Shown in pieces: positions 24,796 to 33,235 of a DNA stretch of 64,000 bases. Below the pieces are notes generated by a model. The model worked only from the letters and a program-made list of their open reading frames with translations. It searched no databases and was not told the origin of the DNA. The stretch comes from Marinibacterium sp050389775 (GTDB lineage Bacteria > Pseudomonadota > Alphaproteobacteria > Rhodobacterales > Rhodobacteraceae), in NCBI RefSeq assembly GCF_050389775.1, contig NZ_CP177144.1:4650001-4714000 (forward strand), given 5' to 3'. Made by a program: the position numbers and the translations under genes. Each line of letters begins with the position of its first letter. Position 1 is the stretch's first letter.

Positions 24796-25974
24796 ATGCC
24801 CCTTGCTCTCTGGGCGCTGACCATCAGCGCCTTTGCCGTCGGCACGACCGAATTCGTGATCGTCGGTCTCATCCCCACCATTGCCGCCGATCTGGGCGTG
24901 TCGCTGCCATCGGCCGGCCTTCTGGTCAGCGTCTATGCGCTTGGCGTCACCATCGGCGCGCCGGTCCTGACCGCGCTTGCCGGAAGTGTCCCGCGCAAGA
25001 CCCTGCTGCTCGCCCTGCTGGCGCTCTTCATCGCCGGCAATGCCTTTGCAGCCGTCGCGCCCGGCTATGACAGCCTGCTGGCCGCGCGGTTCATCACCGG
25101 GCTGGCACATGGCGTTTTCTTCGCCATCGCCTCGACCATCGCGACCAATCTCGTGGATCGTAGCAGGGAAAGTTCGGCCATCGCGCTGGTCTTCCTGGGG
25201 CTGACCGTTGCGCTGGTGACCGGCGTGCCGCTTGGCACCTGGATCGGCCAGCTTTTCGGCTGGCAATCCGCCTTTCTGGGCGTGGTCGTCCTTGGCGTCA
25301 TCGGGTTGGTGGCCTCGGCGCTGCTGGTCCCGTCCAACCTGCGGCAAGGCGCGGCACCGAGCCTGCGGGCGCAGGCTCGGGTGCTGACCTCGCCACGGCT
25401 GCTGCTGGTCTACCTGATCACTGCCGTCGGCTATGGTGGCAACTTCATCGCCTTCACCTATCTCGCCCCGATGCTGACCGACGTGACCGGCCTTGGCGCC
25501 GGGGCGGTCAGCCTGGTGATCCTGCTCTATGGCGCCTCCGTCGCGGTGGGCAACATCCTGGGCGGCAAGCTGGCGGACCGCCTGGGCGCCGTGCCCGCGC
25601 TGACGGTGATCTTCGGCGGGCTGACAGTGGTCCTGCTGGCCCTTGGCCTGGTGCTGACCACGCCCATGGCGACCATCGTCGTGGTCGCGGTCTGGGGTGG
25701 CTTTGCCTTTGCCAACGTGCCGCCGCTGCAGGTCTACACCGTGCAGATCGCCCGCGAGGTGGCACCGGACGCCATCGACGTTGCCTCGGGCCTCAATATC
25801 GGCGCCTTCAACCTCGGGATAGCCATTGGCGCCTGGTCCGGCGGCCTGATCGTCGCGGGCCTGGGCCTGGCCGCTGCCCCGTACCTGGGCGCCGCCGCCG
25901 TCGCCCTCGGCGTGCTGCTGACCCGGCTGTCCGGTCGTCTTGACCGGGCCGCGTCCCCTGTCCCCGCAGAATGA
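24796..25974 (+). CDS. MFS exporter, DHA1 (AraJ/YdhP-like) family
   Basis: A 392-residue protein with twelve predicted helices. The first helix reads FAVGTTEFVIVGLIP, the signature of the AraJ/YdhP/PbuE group. The motif between helices 2 and 3 is reduced (LAGSVPRK), and motif C-like GVPLGTWIGQ is present in helix 5. Probably a proton-coupled exporter of small organic compounds. It is followed by the aldo-keto reductase gene after 13 bases, so the two form an operon, and it is divergent from the LysR gene. Confidence 0.88.
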   Translation: MPLALWALTISAFAVGTTEFVIVGLIPTIAADLGVSLPSAGLLVSVYALGVTIGAPVLTALAGSVPRKTLLLALLALFIAGNAFAAVAPGYDSLLAARFITGLAHGVFFAIASTIATNLVDRSRESSAIALVFLGLTVALVTGVPLGTWIGQLFGWQSAFLGVVVLGVIGLVASALLVPSNLRQGAAPSLRAQARVLTSPRLLLVYLITAVGYGGNFIAFTYLAPMLTDVTGLGAGAVSLVILLYGASVAVGNILGGKLADRLGAVPALTVIFGGLTVVLLALGLVLTTPMATIVVVAVWGGFAFANVPPLQVYTVQIAREVAPDAIDVASGLNIGAFNLGIAIGAWSGGLIVAGLGLAAAPYLGAAAVALGVLLTRLSGRLDRAASPVPAE

Positions 25975-25987
25975 AAGGACCAACCCC

Positions 25988-26812
25988 ATGACCATTCGCA
26001 ACATCGGCCCGGCCGGCATCCCCTCGCTCGGCCTCGGCACTTTCCGCATGAATCCCGGCGAGGCACGAGAGATGACGCTGGCCGCCCTGGCCGAAGGTTA
26101 TCGCCATATCGACACGGCCCAGGCTTATGAGAACGAGGCAGAGGTCGGTGAGGGGCTGCGCGCCTCTCCCGTGCAGCGCAGCGAGGTCTTCGTCACGACG
26201 AAGATCCTGCCCAAGGACTTTGCGCCGGGCGACTTCCGCAAGGCGACAGAGGCATCGCTGAAGGCACTTGGCACCGATTACATCGACCTTCTGTTGCTGC
26301 ACTGGCCTTCGAAGGAGGTGGCGCTGGCGGAAACGCTGCCTGTGCTGGATGCGCTGATTGCTGAGGGCAAGGTGCGCTTCGGGGGTGTCTCGAACTTCAC
26401 CATTCCGATGCTGACGGAGGCCGCGGAGATCCTGAGCGCACCGCTGGCCGCCAACCAGGTCGAGATGCATCCGTTCATCGACCAATCCAGGCTGCGGGCA
26501 TTCCAGCTGGAAAGGGACATCCCCCTTGAGGCCTATGCACCGCTGGCACAGGGCAAGGTGATGGAGGCGCCCGAGCTGGCCGCGATCGCCGAGGCCCACG
26601 GCACCAACGTGGCCGCAATCGCCCTGGCATGGTTGCTACACAAGCCGGATACGGTGGCTCTGCCGAAGACCGCAAAGACGGCGCGTCTGGCGGGCAACCT
26701 CGCCGCGTCCGAGATCACCCTGAGCGAGGAAGAGATCGCCCGGATCGACGCACTGGCAGGCCCGGATGGACGCATCGTGTCACCGGACGGGCTGGCACCC
26801 GACTGGGACTGA
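25988..26812 (+). CDS. aldo/keto reductase (2,5-diketo-gluconate reductase-like)
   Basis: A 274-residue NADPH-dependent reductase of the short (DkgA/DkgB-like) class. Catalytic tetrad residues are visible: Asp and Tyr in GYRHIDTAQAYENE, Lys in VFVTTKI, His in LLLLHWPS; the C-terminal PKTAKTARLAGN segment binds the cofactor phosphate. It reduces aldehydes or ketoses to alcohols. The ATG at 25988 follows GAAAGGACC; the longer frame overlaps the exporter gene. Operon with the MFS gene suggests detoxification or export of a carbonyl compound. Confidence 0.88.
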   Translation: MTIRNIGPAGIPSLGLGTFRMNPGEAREMTLAALAEGYRHIDTAQAYENEAEVGEGLRASPVQRSEVFVTTKILPKDFAPGDFRKATEASLKALGTDYIDLLLLHWPSKEVALAETLPVLDALIAEGKVRFGGVSNFTIPMLTEAAEILSAPLAANQVEMHPFIDQSRLRAFQLERDIPLEAYAPLAQGKVMEAPELAAIAEAHGTNVAAIALAWLLHKPDTVALPKTAKTARLAGNLAASEITLSEEEIARIDALAGPDGRIVSPDGLAPDWD

Positions 26813-26826
26813 CAGTCCGCTCCTTG

Positions 26827-26863
26827 ATGACGTCCGACCCGACCTCGTCGGGTCGGACGTCAT
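26827..26863. terminator. perfect 16-bp hairpin between convergent genes
   Basis: Arms ATGACGTCCGACCCGA / TCGGGTCGGACGTCAT around CCTCG, 14 bases after the aldo-keto reductase stop. There is no T-run on either side, so it may be a Rho-blocking RNA 3' end or a DNA-binding palindrome rather than a classical terminator. The rest of the interval up to 27022 is featureless. Confidence 0.65.
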
Positions 26864-27022
26864 GCGGTGGGAACAGGTGGCAGCCATTCCGCAGGCGTGC
26901 CAGCGAGAGACAGGTCAACCACAGGTGAGAGAGGCGCTAATCCGGCAGTCAGAAGCAGCACTCCTTCGCCCAGGCCGGTTGCCTGCGTCATCCACGATCG
27001 CCCTTACAAGCCCGAGATTGCC

Positions 27023-27550
27023 TCACATCAGATTGTTGCCGCGGGAGGTTTCGAAAAGAAACCAGGCGCGGGTCTCGGTCTCATCGATCCAGGTCTCGAT
27101 CAAGCTGGTGCTGGCGACATCCGACACCGCGTCACAGATCCCGTGCACGCGGCGCAACTCGGCCAGGACCTGGCGGTTGTCGGCCAACAGTTCGGCCAGC
27201 ATGTCCTGCGGATCGACATAATCGGCCGTGTTGTCCAGCAGGCTTTGGCGGTTGGTGATGTCCGAGATCGACCGGATCGTGGTCCGGCCCAGCTTGCGCA
27301 CCCGTTCGGCCAACGGGTCGGTCATGGCGATCAACTGGCCGGCGTGGTCGTCCAGCATCAGGTGCCAGTCGCGGAAATGCGGCCCGCTCAGGTGCCAGTG
27401 GAAATTCCTGGTCTTGAGATACAGCGCGAAGGTGTCGGCCAGCAGCCGATTGAGCCCGGCCGCGATATCGTGGGTGGCGTCACCGGCCAGGTCGGTCGGA
27501 GTGCCAAGCTTGCGCTCGGCGGCGGTACGCAGGGTCTGGTGTTCAGTCAT
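27023..27550 (-). CDS. dps: Dps-type ferritin, starvation/oxidative stress DNA protection
   Basis: A 175-residue four-helix protein of the Dps family. The intersubunit ferroxidase centre is visible in NFHWHLSGPHFRDWHLMLDDH (His, His, Asp region, about residues 49-69), and a basic/polar N-terminus precedes it. The family forms dodecamers that oxidise and store iron and shield DNA. The ATG at 27550 has AGGAT 8 bases upstream. Its upstream region is shared with the phosphorelay operon and contains the CATAC(C/G)NAGGTTT-type inverted pair at 27792-27836, about 240 bases away. Confidence 0.93.
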   Translation of the reverse strand: MTEHQTLRTAAERKLGTPTDLAGDATHDIAAGLNRLLADTFALYLKTRNFHWHLSGPHFRDWHLMLDDHAGQLIAMTDPLAERVRKLGRTTIRSISDITNRQSLLDNTADYVDPQDMLAELLADNRQVLAELRRVHGICDAVSDVASTSLIETWIDETETRAWFLFETSRGNNLM

Positions 27551-27791
27551 GGCTCATATCCTTGATTGGTGGGAAATATCGCCGGGATCGGGTGCGCCCG
27601 GCGCGGGATATCGCGGCGCAGCGCCCGTCAGACAATGCGCGGGATCGGCCTGGCCCGGCCCGAGGGTGACGAATGTCTGGTGGTCCCGATCATTGTCTGC
27701 CGGCATGTCCTGCCTCCGAACTGCGCAACGCCTGGCGGGGGTGGGGCGTCTTCCGCAAACCAATGTCGGTGGGCAGGGCCCGCAACGAAAT

Positions 27792-27836
27792 CATACGGAG
27801 GTTTGCCCCCGCGGCCCGACCCCAAACCTGCGTATG
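27792..27836. promoter_or_regulatory. inverted pair of CATACGNAGGTTTG boxes upstream of the phosphorelay operon
   Basis: CATACGGAGGTTTG (27792-27805) faces CAAACCTGCGTATG (27823-27836, reverse complement CATACGCAGGTTTG); the two arms differ at one position and are separated by 17 bases. The right arm is 68 bases before the first kinase gene; dps diverges on the other side. The same sequence family occurs at 32543, 34505 and 40151. The core recalls binding sites reported for FixJ-type regulators, and a FixJ-like gene is in this operon. Function is inferred; the repetition is seen directly. Confidence 0.72.
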
Positions 27837-27903
27837 ATGGAAACCTCGCCGCCGGAGAGCGAGGATGGAAGGGTCGCAACCCTCCGTCACCGGGAGATCT
27901 CCG

Positions 27904-28545
27904 ATGGCTCCGCTGCCCCAGCTTCTCACCGGCACATTGCTGCCGCCGCCCGGCACCCCCGGCGCAGCCGCAGAGGCGCACCACCGCATCGCCAACAACC
28001 TGCAGCTTGTCTCTGCCCTGATTACCGGCGAGTTGCGCGGCCTGGAGGATGCCGGCGCGCGGGACGCGCTTTACCGGACGCAGGCGCGCATATCGGCAAT
28101 CGCCGGGGTTCACCGGATGCTGCAAGGCGTGGACGACGAGGCCGAGCTGGACCTGGGCGCATTCCTCGCGACCCTCTGCCACCGGTTCGGCCAGACGCTG
28201 CCCGACCACCGGCGATTGCACGTCTCGGCCGATCCCGTCCAGATCGCGGGACAGTCGGTGTCCCTGATCAGCGTCGTGACGATCGAGCTGATCATGAACG
28301 CCGCCAAACATGCCTACGGCGCGGTCGAACCGGGCGATATCCACGTCACCCTGCGCAAGACCGGGCCGTCCGGCCTGCGGCTGGCGGTCGAAGATCACGG
28401 GACCGGCCCCCGGCAGATGGACGGCTCCGGCCTGGGCTCCATCCTGATCGAGGCCACGTTGCGCCAATTGGGTGGGCAGGCCCGGTGGGAGAACGCCCGG
28501 CCCGGGCTTCGGGTCGTCTTGCAGATGTCACCCGGACGGCGATGA
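27904..28545 (+). CDS. HisKA_2-type sensor-less histidine kinase
   Basis: A 213-residue protein containing only a kinase core. The H-box AEAHHRIANNLQLVSALI (phospho-acceptor His26 or His27) is the HisKA_2 type, followed by the N-box ELIMNAAKHAYG and a G-box (DGSGLGSILIEATL). There is no sensor domain or membrane segment, so it would receive its signal from a partner. The ATG at 27904 follows GGGAG; an ATG 13 codons upstream (27865) is the alternative. Its TGA overlaps the ATG of the membrane kinase gene by three bases (ATGA), so the two are translated together. Confidence 0.83.
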   Translation: MAPLPQLLTGTLLPPPGTPGAAAEAHHRIANNLQLVSALITGELRGLEDAGARDALYRTQARISAIAGVHRMLQGVDDEAELDLGAFLATLCHRFGQTLPDHRRLHVSADPVQIAGQSVSLISVVTIELIMNAAKHAYGAVEPGDIHVTLRKTGPSGLRLAVEDHGTGPRQMDGSGLGSILIEATLRQLGGQARWENARPGLRVVLQMSPGRR

Positions 28546-30158
28546 TGTTAGACCGAAGGCATTCCAGGCCATCCCCGGCCAGGATCAGGACTGCCGTGCG
28601 AGAACGTTTGGCCATGATCATGCATGTCGCCGATCACCATCCGGAGGACCGGACCAGCCCCGTCCCCGCGATCATCCACATGGTGCTGGCCCTTGCCTTG
28701 GCGCTGATCATCTTCGCGCTGGACGTGATGTCGCCGCTGCAGGGCGCGGTCGCCGTTCTTTACACCATTGTCGTCGTGATCGCCGCCCGGCGGGGTTCGC
28801 GCCGGACGGTCCTGGCCGTCGGTGGCATCTCGGCCGGGCTGGCGCTGGCGGGCTACGTGATCAGCCACGGCGGCGATCCGCTGGGCTCGGCCGCGATGCG
28901 GCTGGGGGTCAGCCTTGTGGCCATCCTCGTGACCAGCCTGCTGTCGGCCAGCCAGATTTCCGCGGCGCTGGCCCGGCGGCAGGCCGATGCGCGCTATGCC
29001 TCGATCTTCAACGCCGCCGGCTTCCCGATCTGGGAATCCGACTGGTCCGGGGCCTTCCGCCTGCTGAAGGGCGGAGCGGAGCCGGGACCGGAGCTGGTCC
29101 GCCGGGCAGGCGAAACCTCTTATGTGCGCAATGCCAACCAGCAGGCCGCCAAGCTCTTCGGCTATCGCGGCCGGATCGACCTGATCGGAAGAAGCATCGC
29201 CCGGCACTACACGGACGGCGCGTCCGACGCGCAGGCCCGCGTCTTCGGCAAGCTCCTGGCCGGAGAGAACCCCGTCGAGGTCGAGACCCAGTTCGTCAAC
29301 ACCGCCGGAGAGACGCTGGACGTGCTGCTGCGGATCTCGCTGCTGCCCGACACGCATGGCTGGGACCGGGTGCTGCTGACGGCGCTGGACGTCACCGAAC
29401 GGAACAACGCCCAGCAGCGGTTGGCGGAATCCCATGCCGAGCTGACCCACATGGCCCGGGTGATGACCCTGGGCCAGATCGCGGCCTCCATCGCGCACGA
29501 GGTGAACCAGCCGCTGTCGGCCGTCATCAACTATGCCAAGTCTGGCAGGCGCTGGTTGCAACGCGAGGCGCCCGATGCGCTTGAGGTCCGGGATTGCCTC
29601 GAACAGATCGCCCATAACGGCGAACGCGCGGCCGAGGTGATCGCAGGGATCCGCGACCTGACCCGCAAGACCACCCCCGTCCGCACGCCCGTCGACATCA
29701 ACCATGTCTTTGCCGAAACCACAGCGCTCTTGGTGCGCGAACTCAGGGCGGCCGGGGTTGGGCTGCGCGGCGACCTTGCACGCGACCTTCCTAGCGTGAT
29801 CGCGGACCGGGTGCAGATCCAGCAGGTGTTGATGAACCTTATCCTGAACGCCGGCCACGCCATGACCGACACGCCGCCCGACGACCGTGTCGTCCTTGTC
29901 GCGGCCCATCCCCGGGGCGAGCGGCTGGAACTCACGGTCAGCGACCGGGGCGCGGGATTGCAGGGCAAGGACCCCGAGACGCTCTTTCGCCCCTTCTTCA
30001 CCACCAAGGCGCAGGGCATGGGCATGGGCCTGACGATCTGCCGGTCGATCATCGAACAGCATGGCGGCACCTTGACCGCCGTGGCGAACCCAGGCGGCGG
30101 CCTCACGATGCAGTTCAGCCTGCCGCTCAGCCAGGACACGGAAAGGGCAGTGGCATGA
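28542..30158 (+). CDS. membrane PAS-domain sensor histidine kinase (FixL/TodS-like core)
   Basis: A 538-residue kinase. Four hydrophobic helices (about residues 43-135) form a membrane sensor module. A PAS domain follows (about residues 148-285, with YASIFNAAGFPIWESDW and RNANQQAAKLFGY), then a HisKA domain with ASIAHEVNQPL (His319), and a HATPase domain with N-box MNLILNAGHAM and FFTTKAQGMGMGL. The HEVNQPLSAV H-box is that of the FixL/DctB class. No haem-binding His is evident in the PAS, so oxygen sensing is not implied. It starts at the ATG overlapping the previous stop, and its own stop overlaps the regulator's ATG. Confidence 0.9.
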   Translation: MMLDRRHSRPSPARIRTAVRERLAMIMHVADHHPEDRTSPVPAIIHMVLALALALIIFALDVMSPLQGAVAVLYTIVVVIAARRGSRRTVLAVGGISAGLALAGYVISHGGDPLGSAAMRLGVSLVAILVTSLLSASQISAALARRQADARYASIFNAAGFPIWESDWSGAFRLLKGGAEPGPELVRRAGETSYVRNANQQAAKLFGYRGRIDLIGRSIARHYTDGASDAQARVFGKLLAGENPVEVETQFVNTAGETLDVLLRISLLPDTHGWDRVLLTALDVTERNNAQQRLAESHAELTHMARVMTLGQIAASIAHEVNQPLSAVINYAKSGRRWLQREAPDALEVRDCLEQIAHNGERAAEVIAGIRDLTRKTTPVRTPVDINHVFAETTALLVRELRAAGVGLRGDLARDLPSVIADRVQIQQVLMNLILNAGHAMTDTPPDDRVVLVAAHPRGERLELTVSDRGAGLQGKDPETLFRPFFTTKAQGMGMGLTICRSIIEQHGGTLTAVANPGGGLTMQFSLPLSQDTERAVA

Positions 30159-30802
30159 CCGTTGAGGCGATGACCGGGTGGGTGGACGTGATCGATGACG
30201 ACGCCGATGTGCGCGGGTCGATCGGCAGCCTGCTGCGTTCCGAGGGCCACCAGGTGCGCCTGTTCGACAGTCCCGCCGCCTATCTCGCGGCCGACGCGCC
30301 CCGCACGGCCTGTTGCCTGGTGCTGGACATCCGCCTGTCGGGCGAGAACGGGCTGGATTTCCAGGACCGGCTGATCGCCCAGGCGCGGATGGTGCCGGTG
30401 GTCCTGATCACCGGCTTTGGCGACATCCCGATGACCGTGCGCGGCATGCGCGCGGGTGCCGTGGACGTGCTGCCCAAACCCTTCGGCGACGAGCAGCTGC
30501 TTCAGGCCGTGGCCAGGGCGCTGACCGCCGATGCCACGCGGCGGGCCGATGCCGAACAGAACGCCGGGCTACACGCGGCCTACGAGACCCTGACGCCCCG
30601 CGAACGCGAGGTCATGGCCCTGGTCGTGACCGGGCTGATGAACAAGCAGGTGGCCGGCCACCTCGGCCTCAGCGAGATCACGGTCAAGATCCACCGGGGC
30701 CATGTCATGCGCAAGATGGCGGCCCAGTCTCTGGCCGACCTGGTGCGCATGGCCGAAATGCTGGGCGTGCGCGACGAGAGCATCAGCCGGTATAGCATCT
30801 AG
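30155..30802 (+). CDS. FixJ/TodT-family response regulator (REC + LuxR HTH)
   Basis: A 215-residue regulator. The receiver domain has acidic residues IDDD (14-16), phospho-acceptor Asp58 in LVLDIRLS, the Thr of VLITGFGD and Lys of LPKPFGD. The C-terminal LuxR-type HTH reads LTPREREVMALVVTGLMNK, then VAGHLGLSEITVKIHRGHVM. The LPKPF and ITGFGD motifs place it in the FixJ/StyR/TodT group. It overlaps its kinase gene by four bases (ATGA). It is the natural candidate to bind the CATACGNAGGTTT boxes found in front of its own operon and of the neighbouring oxidation genes. Confidence 0.92.
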   Translation: MTVEAMTGWVDVIDDDADVRGSIGSLLRSEGHQVRLFDSPAAYLAADAPRTACCLVLDIRLSGENGLDFQDRLIAQARMVPVVLITGFGDIPMTVRGMRAGAVDVLPKPFGDEQLLQAVARALTADATRRADAEQNAGLHAAYETLTPREREVMALVVTGLMNKQVAGHLGLSEITVKIHRGHVMRKMAAQSLADLVRMAEMLGVRDESISRYSI

Positions 30803-30880
30803 GTATGCCTGTGCCCGCGCCACGAGCGGCATACATCCAAGGTTCATAGACCCGCGAATGAAGAACAGAGGTCCCAGGCC

Positions 30881-31243
30881 GTGCAACCCTACCTGATAGC
30901 CATCGTCGATGACGACCCCGGCGTGCGCGGCAGCCTTCACAGCCTCCTGCGCTCGGCCGGGATGGACGGGATCGGCTTTGCCGCGGCCGAGGATCTGCTG
31001 GGCTACGCCGATCCCGCGCGGCTGGATTGCATCGTCACCGACCTGCACATGCCCGGCATGTCCGGCACCGATCTGCAGGAAGAGCTGGCGCGCCGGGCCT
31101 GGGCCAAGCCGGTGATCGTCATGACGGCCTACCCGACCGACGCCGCCCGCGACCGCGCGCTGAGCGCCGGTGCGCGTCAGTTCCTGACCAAGCCCGTCGA
31201 TCCCGACGCCCTGCTGGACGCCATCGAAGACGCCGTCGGCTGA
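30881..31243 (+). CDS. single-domain response regulator receiver
   Basis: A 120-residue stand-alone receiver with acidic DDD (10-12), phospho-acceptor Asp54 in IVTDLHMPG, the switch Thr in VIVMTAY and Lys in LTKPVDPD. No output domain. It starts at GTG 30881 with AGAGG upstream; the nearby ATG at 30858 is in another frame. It is 78 bases after the FixJ-like gene. It probably works as a phosphate sink or intermediate in a relay with the HisKA_2 kinase. A degenerate box (CATACATCCAAGGTTC, 30830-30845) precedes it. Confidence 0.87.
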   Translation: MQPYLIAIVDDDPGVRGSLHSLLRSAGMDGIGFAAAEDLLGYADPARLDCIVTDLHMPGMSGTDLQEELARRAWAKPVIVMTAYPTDAARDRALSAGARQFLTKPVDPDALLDAIEDAVG

Positions 31244-31244
31244 A

Positions 31245-31351
31245 CCCTGCCGCCAAGCCGAACACCCGGCCGCGGTCGGCCGATCCCTGCGTCCAAGCCC
31301 AACACCCGACCGCAGTCGGATAATCCCTGCCGCCAAGCCGAACACCCAATG
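31245..31351. repeat. 2.7 copies of a 40-bp direct repeat
   Basis: Units start at 31245, 31285 and 31325, each beginning CCCTGC and containing CCAAGCC(G/C)AACACCC; the third is truncated. The first two also share a CGGTCGG/CAGTCGG ending. The array starts one base after the receiver gene's stop codon, so it lies in the 3' untranslated region ahead of a terminator. Frames through it are not credible genes. Confidence 0.85.
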
Positions 31352-31355
31352 AAAA

Positions 31356-31384
31356 GGGGAGAGCGGACCCTCTCCGCTCTCCCC
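31356..31384. terminator. terminator between the receiver gene and the alpha/beta hydrolase
   Basis: Twelve-bp perfect arms GGGGAGAGCGGA / TCCGCTCTCCCC around CCCTC. On the minus strand it is followed by TTTT, so it mainly ends the hydrolase transcript; it may also stop the phosphorelay transcript. Confidence 0.8.
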
Positions 31385-31407
31385 CTCCTGTCGCAGGCAT
31401 GGCCTGG

Positions 31408-32385
31408 TCAGCTGCGCACGAAGGCCAGCAGGTCCGGGTTGATCACCGCGGCGTGCGTGGTCAGCATCCCGTGCGGCAGGCCCGGGTAGACCTTCATCTG
31501 CGAATTGGCCAGCAGGGCATGCTGTTTCTCGACCGCGTCCCTGTAGGGCACCACCTGGTCGTCATCGCCCTGGATCACGAACATCGGCACGGTGATGGCC
31601 TCCAGGTCTTCGGTCTGGTCGGTTTCCGAAAACGCCTTGATGCCCTCGTACTGTGCCAGCGCGCCGCCCATCATGCCCTGCCGCCACCAGTTGCGGATCA
31701 CCCCGTCCGACACCTTGGCGCCTTCGCGGTTGAACCCGTAAAACGGCCCCGAGGCCACATCCAGGAAGAACTGCGCGCGATTGGCGGCCAGCGCGCTGCG
31801 GAAGCCGTCGAAGACCTCCATCGGGGTGCCTTCGGGGTTGGCGTCGGTCTTCAGCATCAGCGGCGGCACCGCGCTGACCAGAACAGCCTTGGCCACACGT
31901 CCATTGGGCTGCCCGTACTGCGCGACATAGCGGGCAACCTCGCCGCCGCCGGTGGAATGGCCGATGTGGACGGCATTGGTCAAATCCAGGTACTGCACCA
32001 CGGCCCAGGCATCGGCGGCGTAATGGTCCATGTCGTTGCCGGTATCCACCTGGCTCGACCGGCCATGGCCGCGCCGGTCATGGGCGATGACACGATAACC
32101 GTTGGCCAGGAAGAACAGCATTTGAGCGTCCCAGTCGTCCGACGACAGCGGCCACCCGTGGTGGAACATGATGGGCTGGGCGTCTTTCGGCCCCCAGTCC
32201 TTGTAGAAGATTTCCGTGCCGTCTTCGGTGGTGACGTAGCCGCTGGACATGTCGATGTCTCCGTTCTGATTTGCGGGTTCGGGGGATGTCTGGGAAAAGA
32301 CCGGGCCGGACAGGATCATGCCCGCCAGGCTCGAGGTCGCGACGACGAAGGTCCGGCGCGACAGGGGAAGGGTTGGGTCTGACAT
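31408..32385 (-). CDS. Tat-exported alpha/beta hydrolase, non-haem haloperoxidase-like
   Basis: A 325-residue protein. The N-terminus has a twin-arginine signal (LSRRTFVVATSSLAG, then a hydrophobic stretch and a likely cleavage near residue 31). The mature part is an alpha/beta hydrolase with oxyanion HHGWP, nucleophile GHSTGGG, catalytic Asp in IQGDDDQVVP and His in GLPHGML, the pattern of non-haem chloroperoxidases and related esterases. The Tat signal predicts periplasmic location. The ATG at 32385 has GGAGA upstream. A pair of CATACCAA(G/A)G-type boxes lies 158-204 bases upstream. Confidence 0.9.
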   Translation of the reverse strand: MSDPTLPLSRRTFVVATSSLAGMILSGPVFSQTSPEPANQNGDIDMSSGYVTTEDGTEIFYKDWGPKDAQPIMFHHGWPLSSDDWDAQMLFFLANGYRVIAHDRRGHGRSSQVDTGNDMDHYAADAWAVVQYLDLTNAVHIGHSTGGGEVARYVAQYGQPNGRVAKAVLVSAVPPLMLKTDANPEGTPMEVFDGFRSALAANRAQFFLDVASGPFYGFNREGAKVSDGVIRNWWRQGMMGGALAQYEGIKAFSETDQTEDLEAITVPMFVIQGDDDQVVPYRDAVEKQHALLANSQMKVYPGLPHGMLTTHAAVINPDLLAFVRS

Positions 32386-32542
32386 GGGGTCTCCACTTGC
32401 CTGATCGCAAGACGGGTGCGGACCGGCCGGACGCCACCTCTCCGCGTCGTGACACCGTCACGGGCGGGACCGCTGGCCCGACAAGACCGGCATCGCCGCC
32501 TTGACCTCATCCAAGCTAGGGGCCGGGGCAGTGACCCGGAAT

Positions 32543-32589
32543 CATACCAAGGTTTGCGCGCGTCAGATCTGCCCTAACCCTTTGGTATG
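32543..32589. promoter_or_regulatory. inverted pair of CATACCAAGGTTTG-type boxes upstream of the hydrolase
   Basis: CATACCAAGGTTTG (32543-32556) faces TAACCCTTTGGTATG (32575-32589, reverse complement CATACCAAAGGGTTA). The layout matches the pair at 27792-27836: outward CATAC ends and about 18 bases between arms. The hydrolase start is 158 bases to the left on the minus strand. Interpreted as a binding site of the FixJ-like regulator; the palindrome itself is plain. Confidence 0.62.
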
Positions 32590-33235
32590 ATTGAGAATGC
32601 GAAGTCTCACCGGCGGGACGAGGAACGGGGAACGGGGAATTGATCGAACCTGCCCCGAAGGTGAAAGAGCCCCGAAAACCATCCTCAGATGAGGTCCCTC
32701 GCAGTGACGCGGCTGTCGCTGTCCGCCTATCCGCATGAGACAGGCGCACCGCCAAGCCAGATCGACATCACCGACGGGCTCTTCAACTTCGCCAAAGCCG
32801 TGAACCAGCGCCGCAATCCGCCCGATCGCATGCCATGCGGGGCCGGCTTGACCGAAGACCGCCGGCACATGTCGATCAACGTCGAGAAGATCGGCAGCGG
32901 CCTTGGTTACCGTGAAGGGCTCAGTCAGCATCGAAACGGCAGGGTACATCCGGCAAACCGAAACACCGGCCGTCAGGGTCGGCATTGCCGGCCGGCAACC
33001 ACACGGCACCTCCCGCACCTCTTTCGCGTTGCAGGCAGGAGGGATGGATTTTCGCTCCGGGCTGCGCCGAGCGATATTCGCCTGCCCATCGGCAACCGCG
33101 CTGCCGAGACCGCCATCCGACGGCCACGCGACCGGGCGTGCTCAATCCCGCAGTCGCGCGACTGTCATCGCCAATGCCGGGATTGACCGAAACGTCTCGA
33201 CACGCTCGGTTCTCCCGACCCGGCCTCGTGCCCCG
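32590..33235. other. gene-poor interval, possible gene remnant
   Basis: A 646-base stretch between the hydrolase promoter and the end of the MFS gene (850 bases counting from 32386). Open frames exist on both strands (for example 32689-33186 plus and 32563-33018 minus), but their composition (many Arg, His, Pro and Cys), lack of ribosome binding sites and absence of any recognised motif argue against a real gene. It may be decayed coding DNA. Confidence 0.4.

Noticed and set aside
28542..30158. FixL-type haem oxygen sensor
   Set aside because: The kinase has a PAS domain, but I see no haem-ligating His at the expected helix and the membrane module differs; only the kinase core is FixL-like.
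31245..31351. Short CRISPR-like array
   Set aside because: Units are contiguous, there are fewer than three, and no unique spacers separate them.
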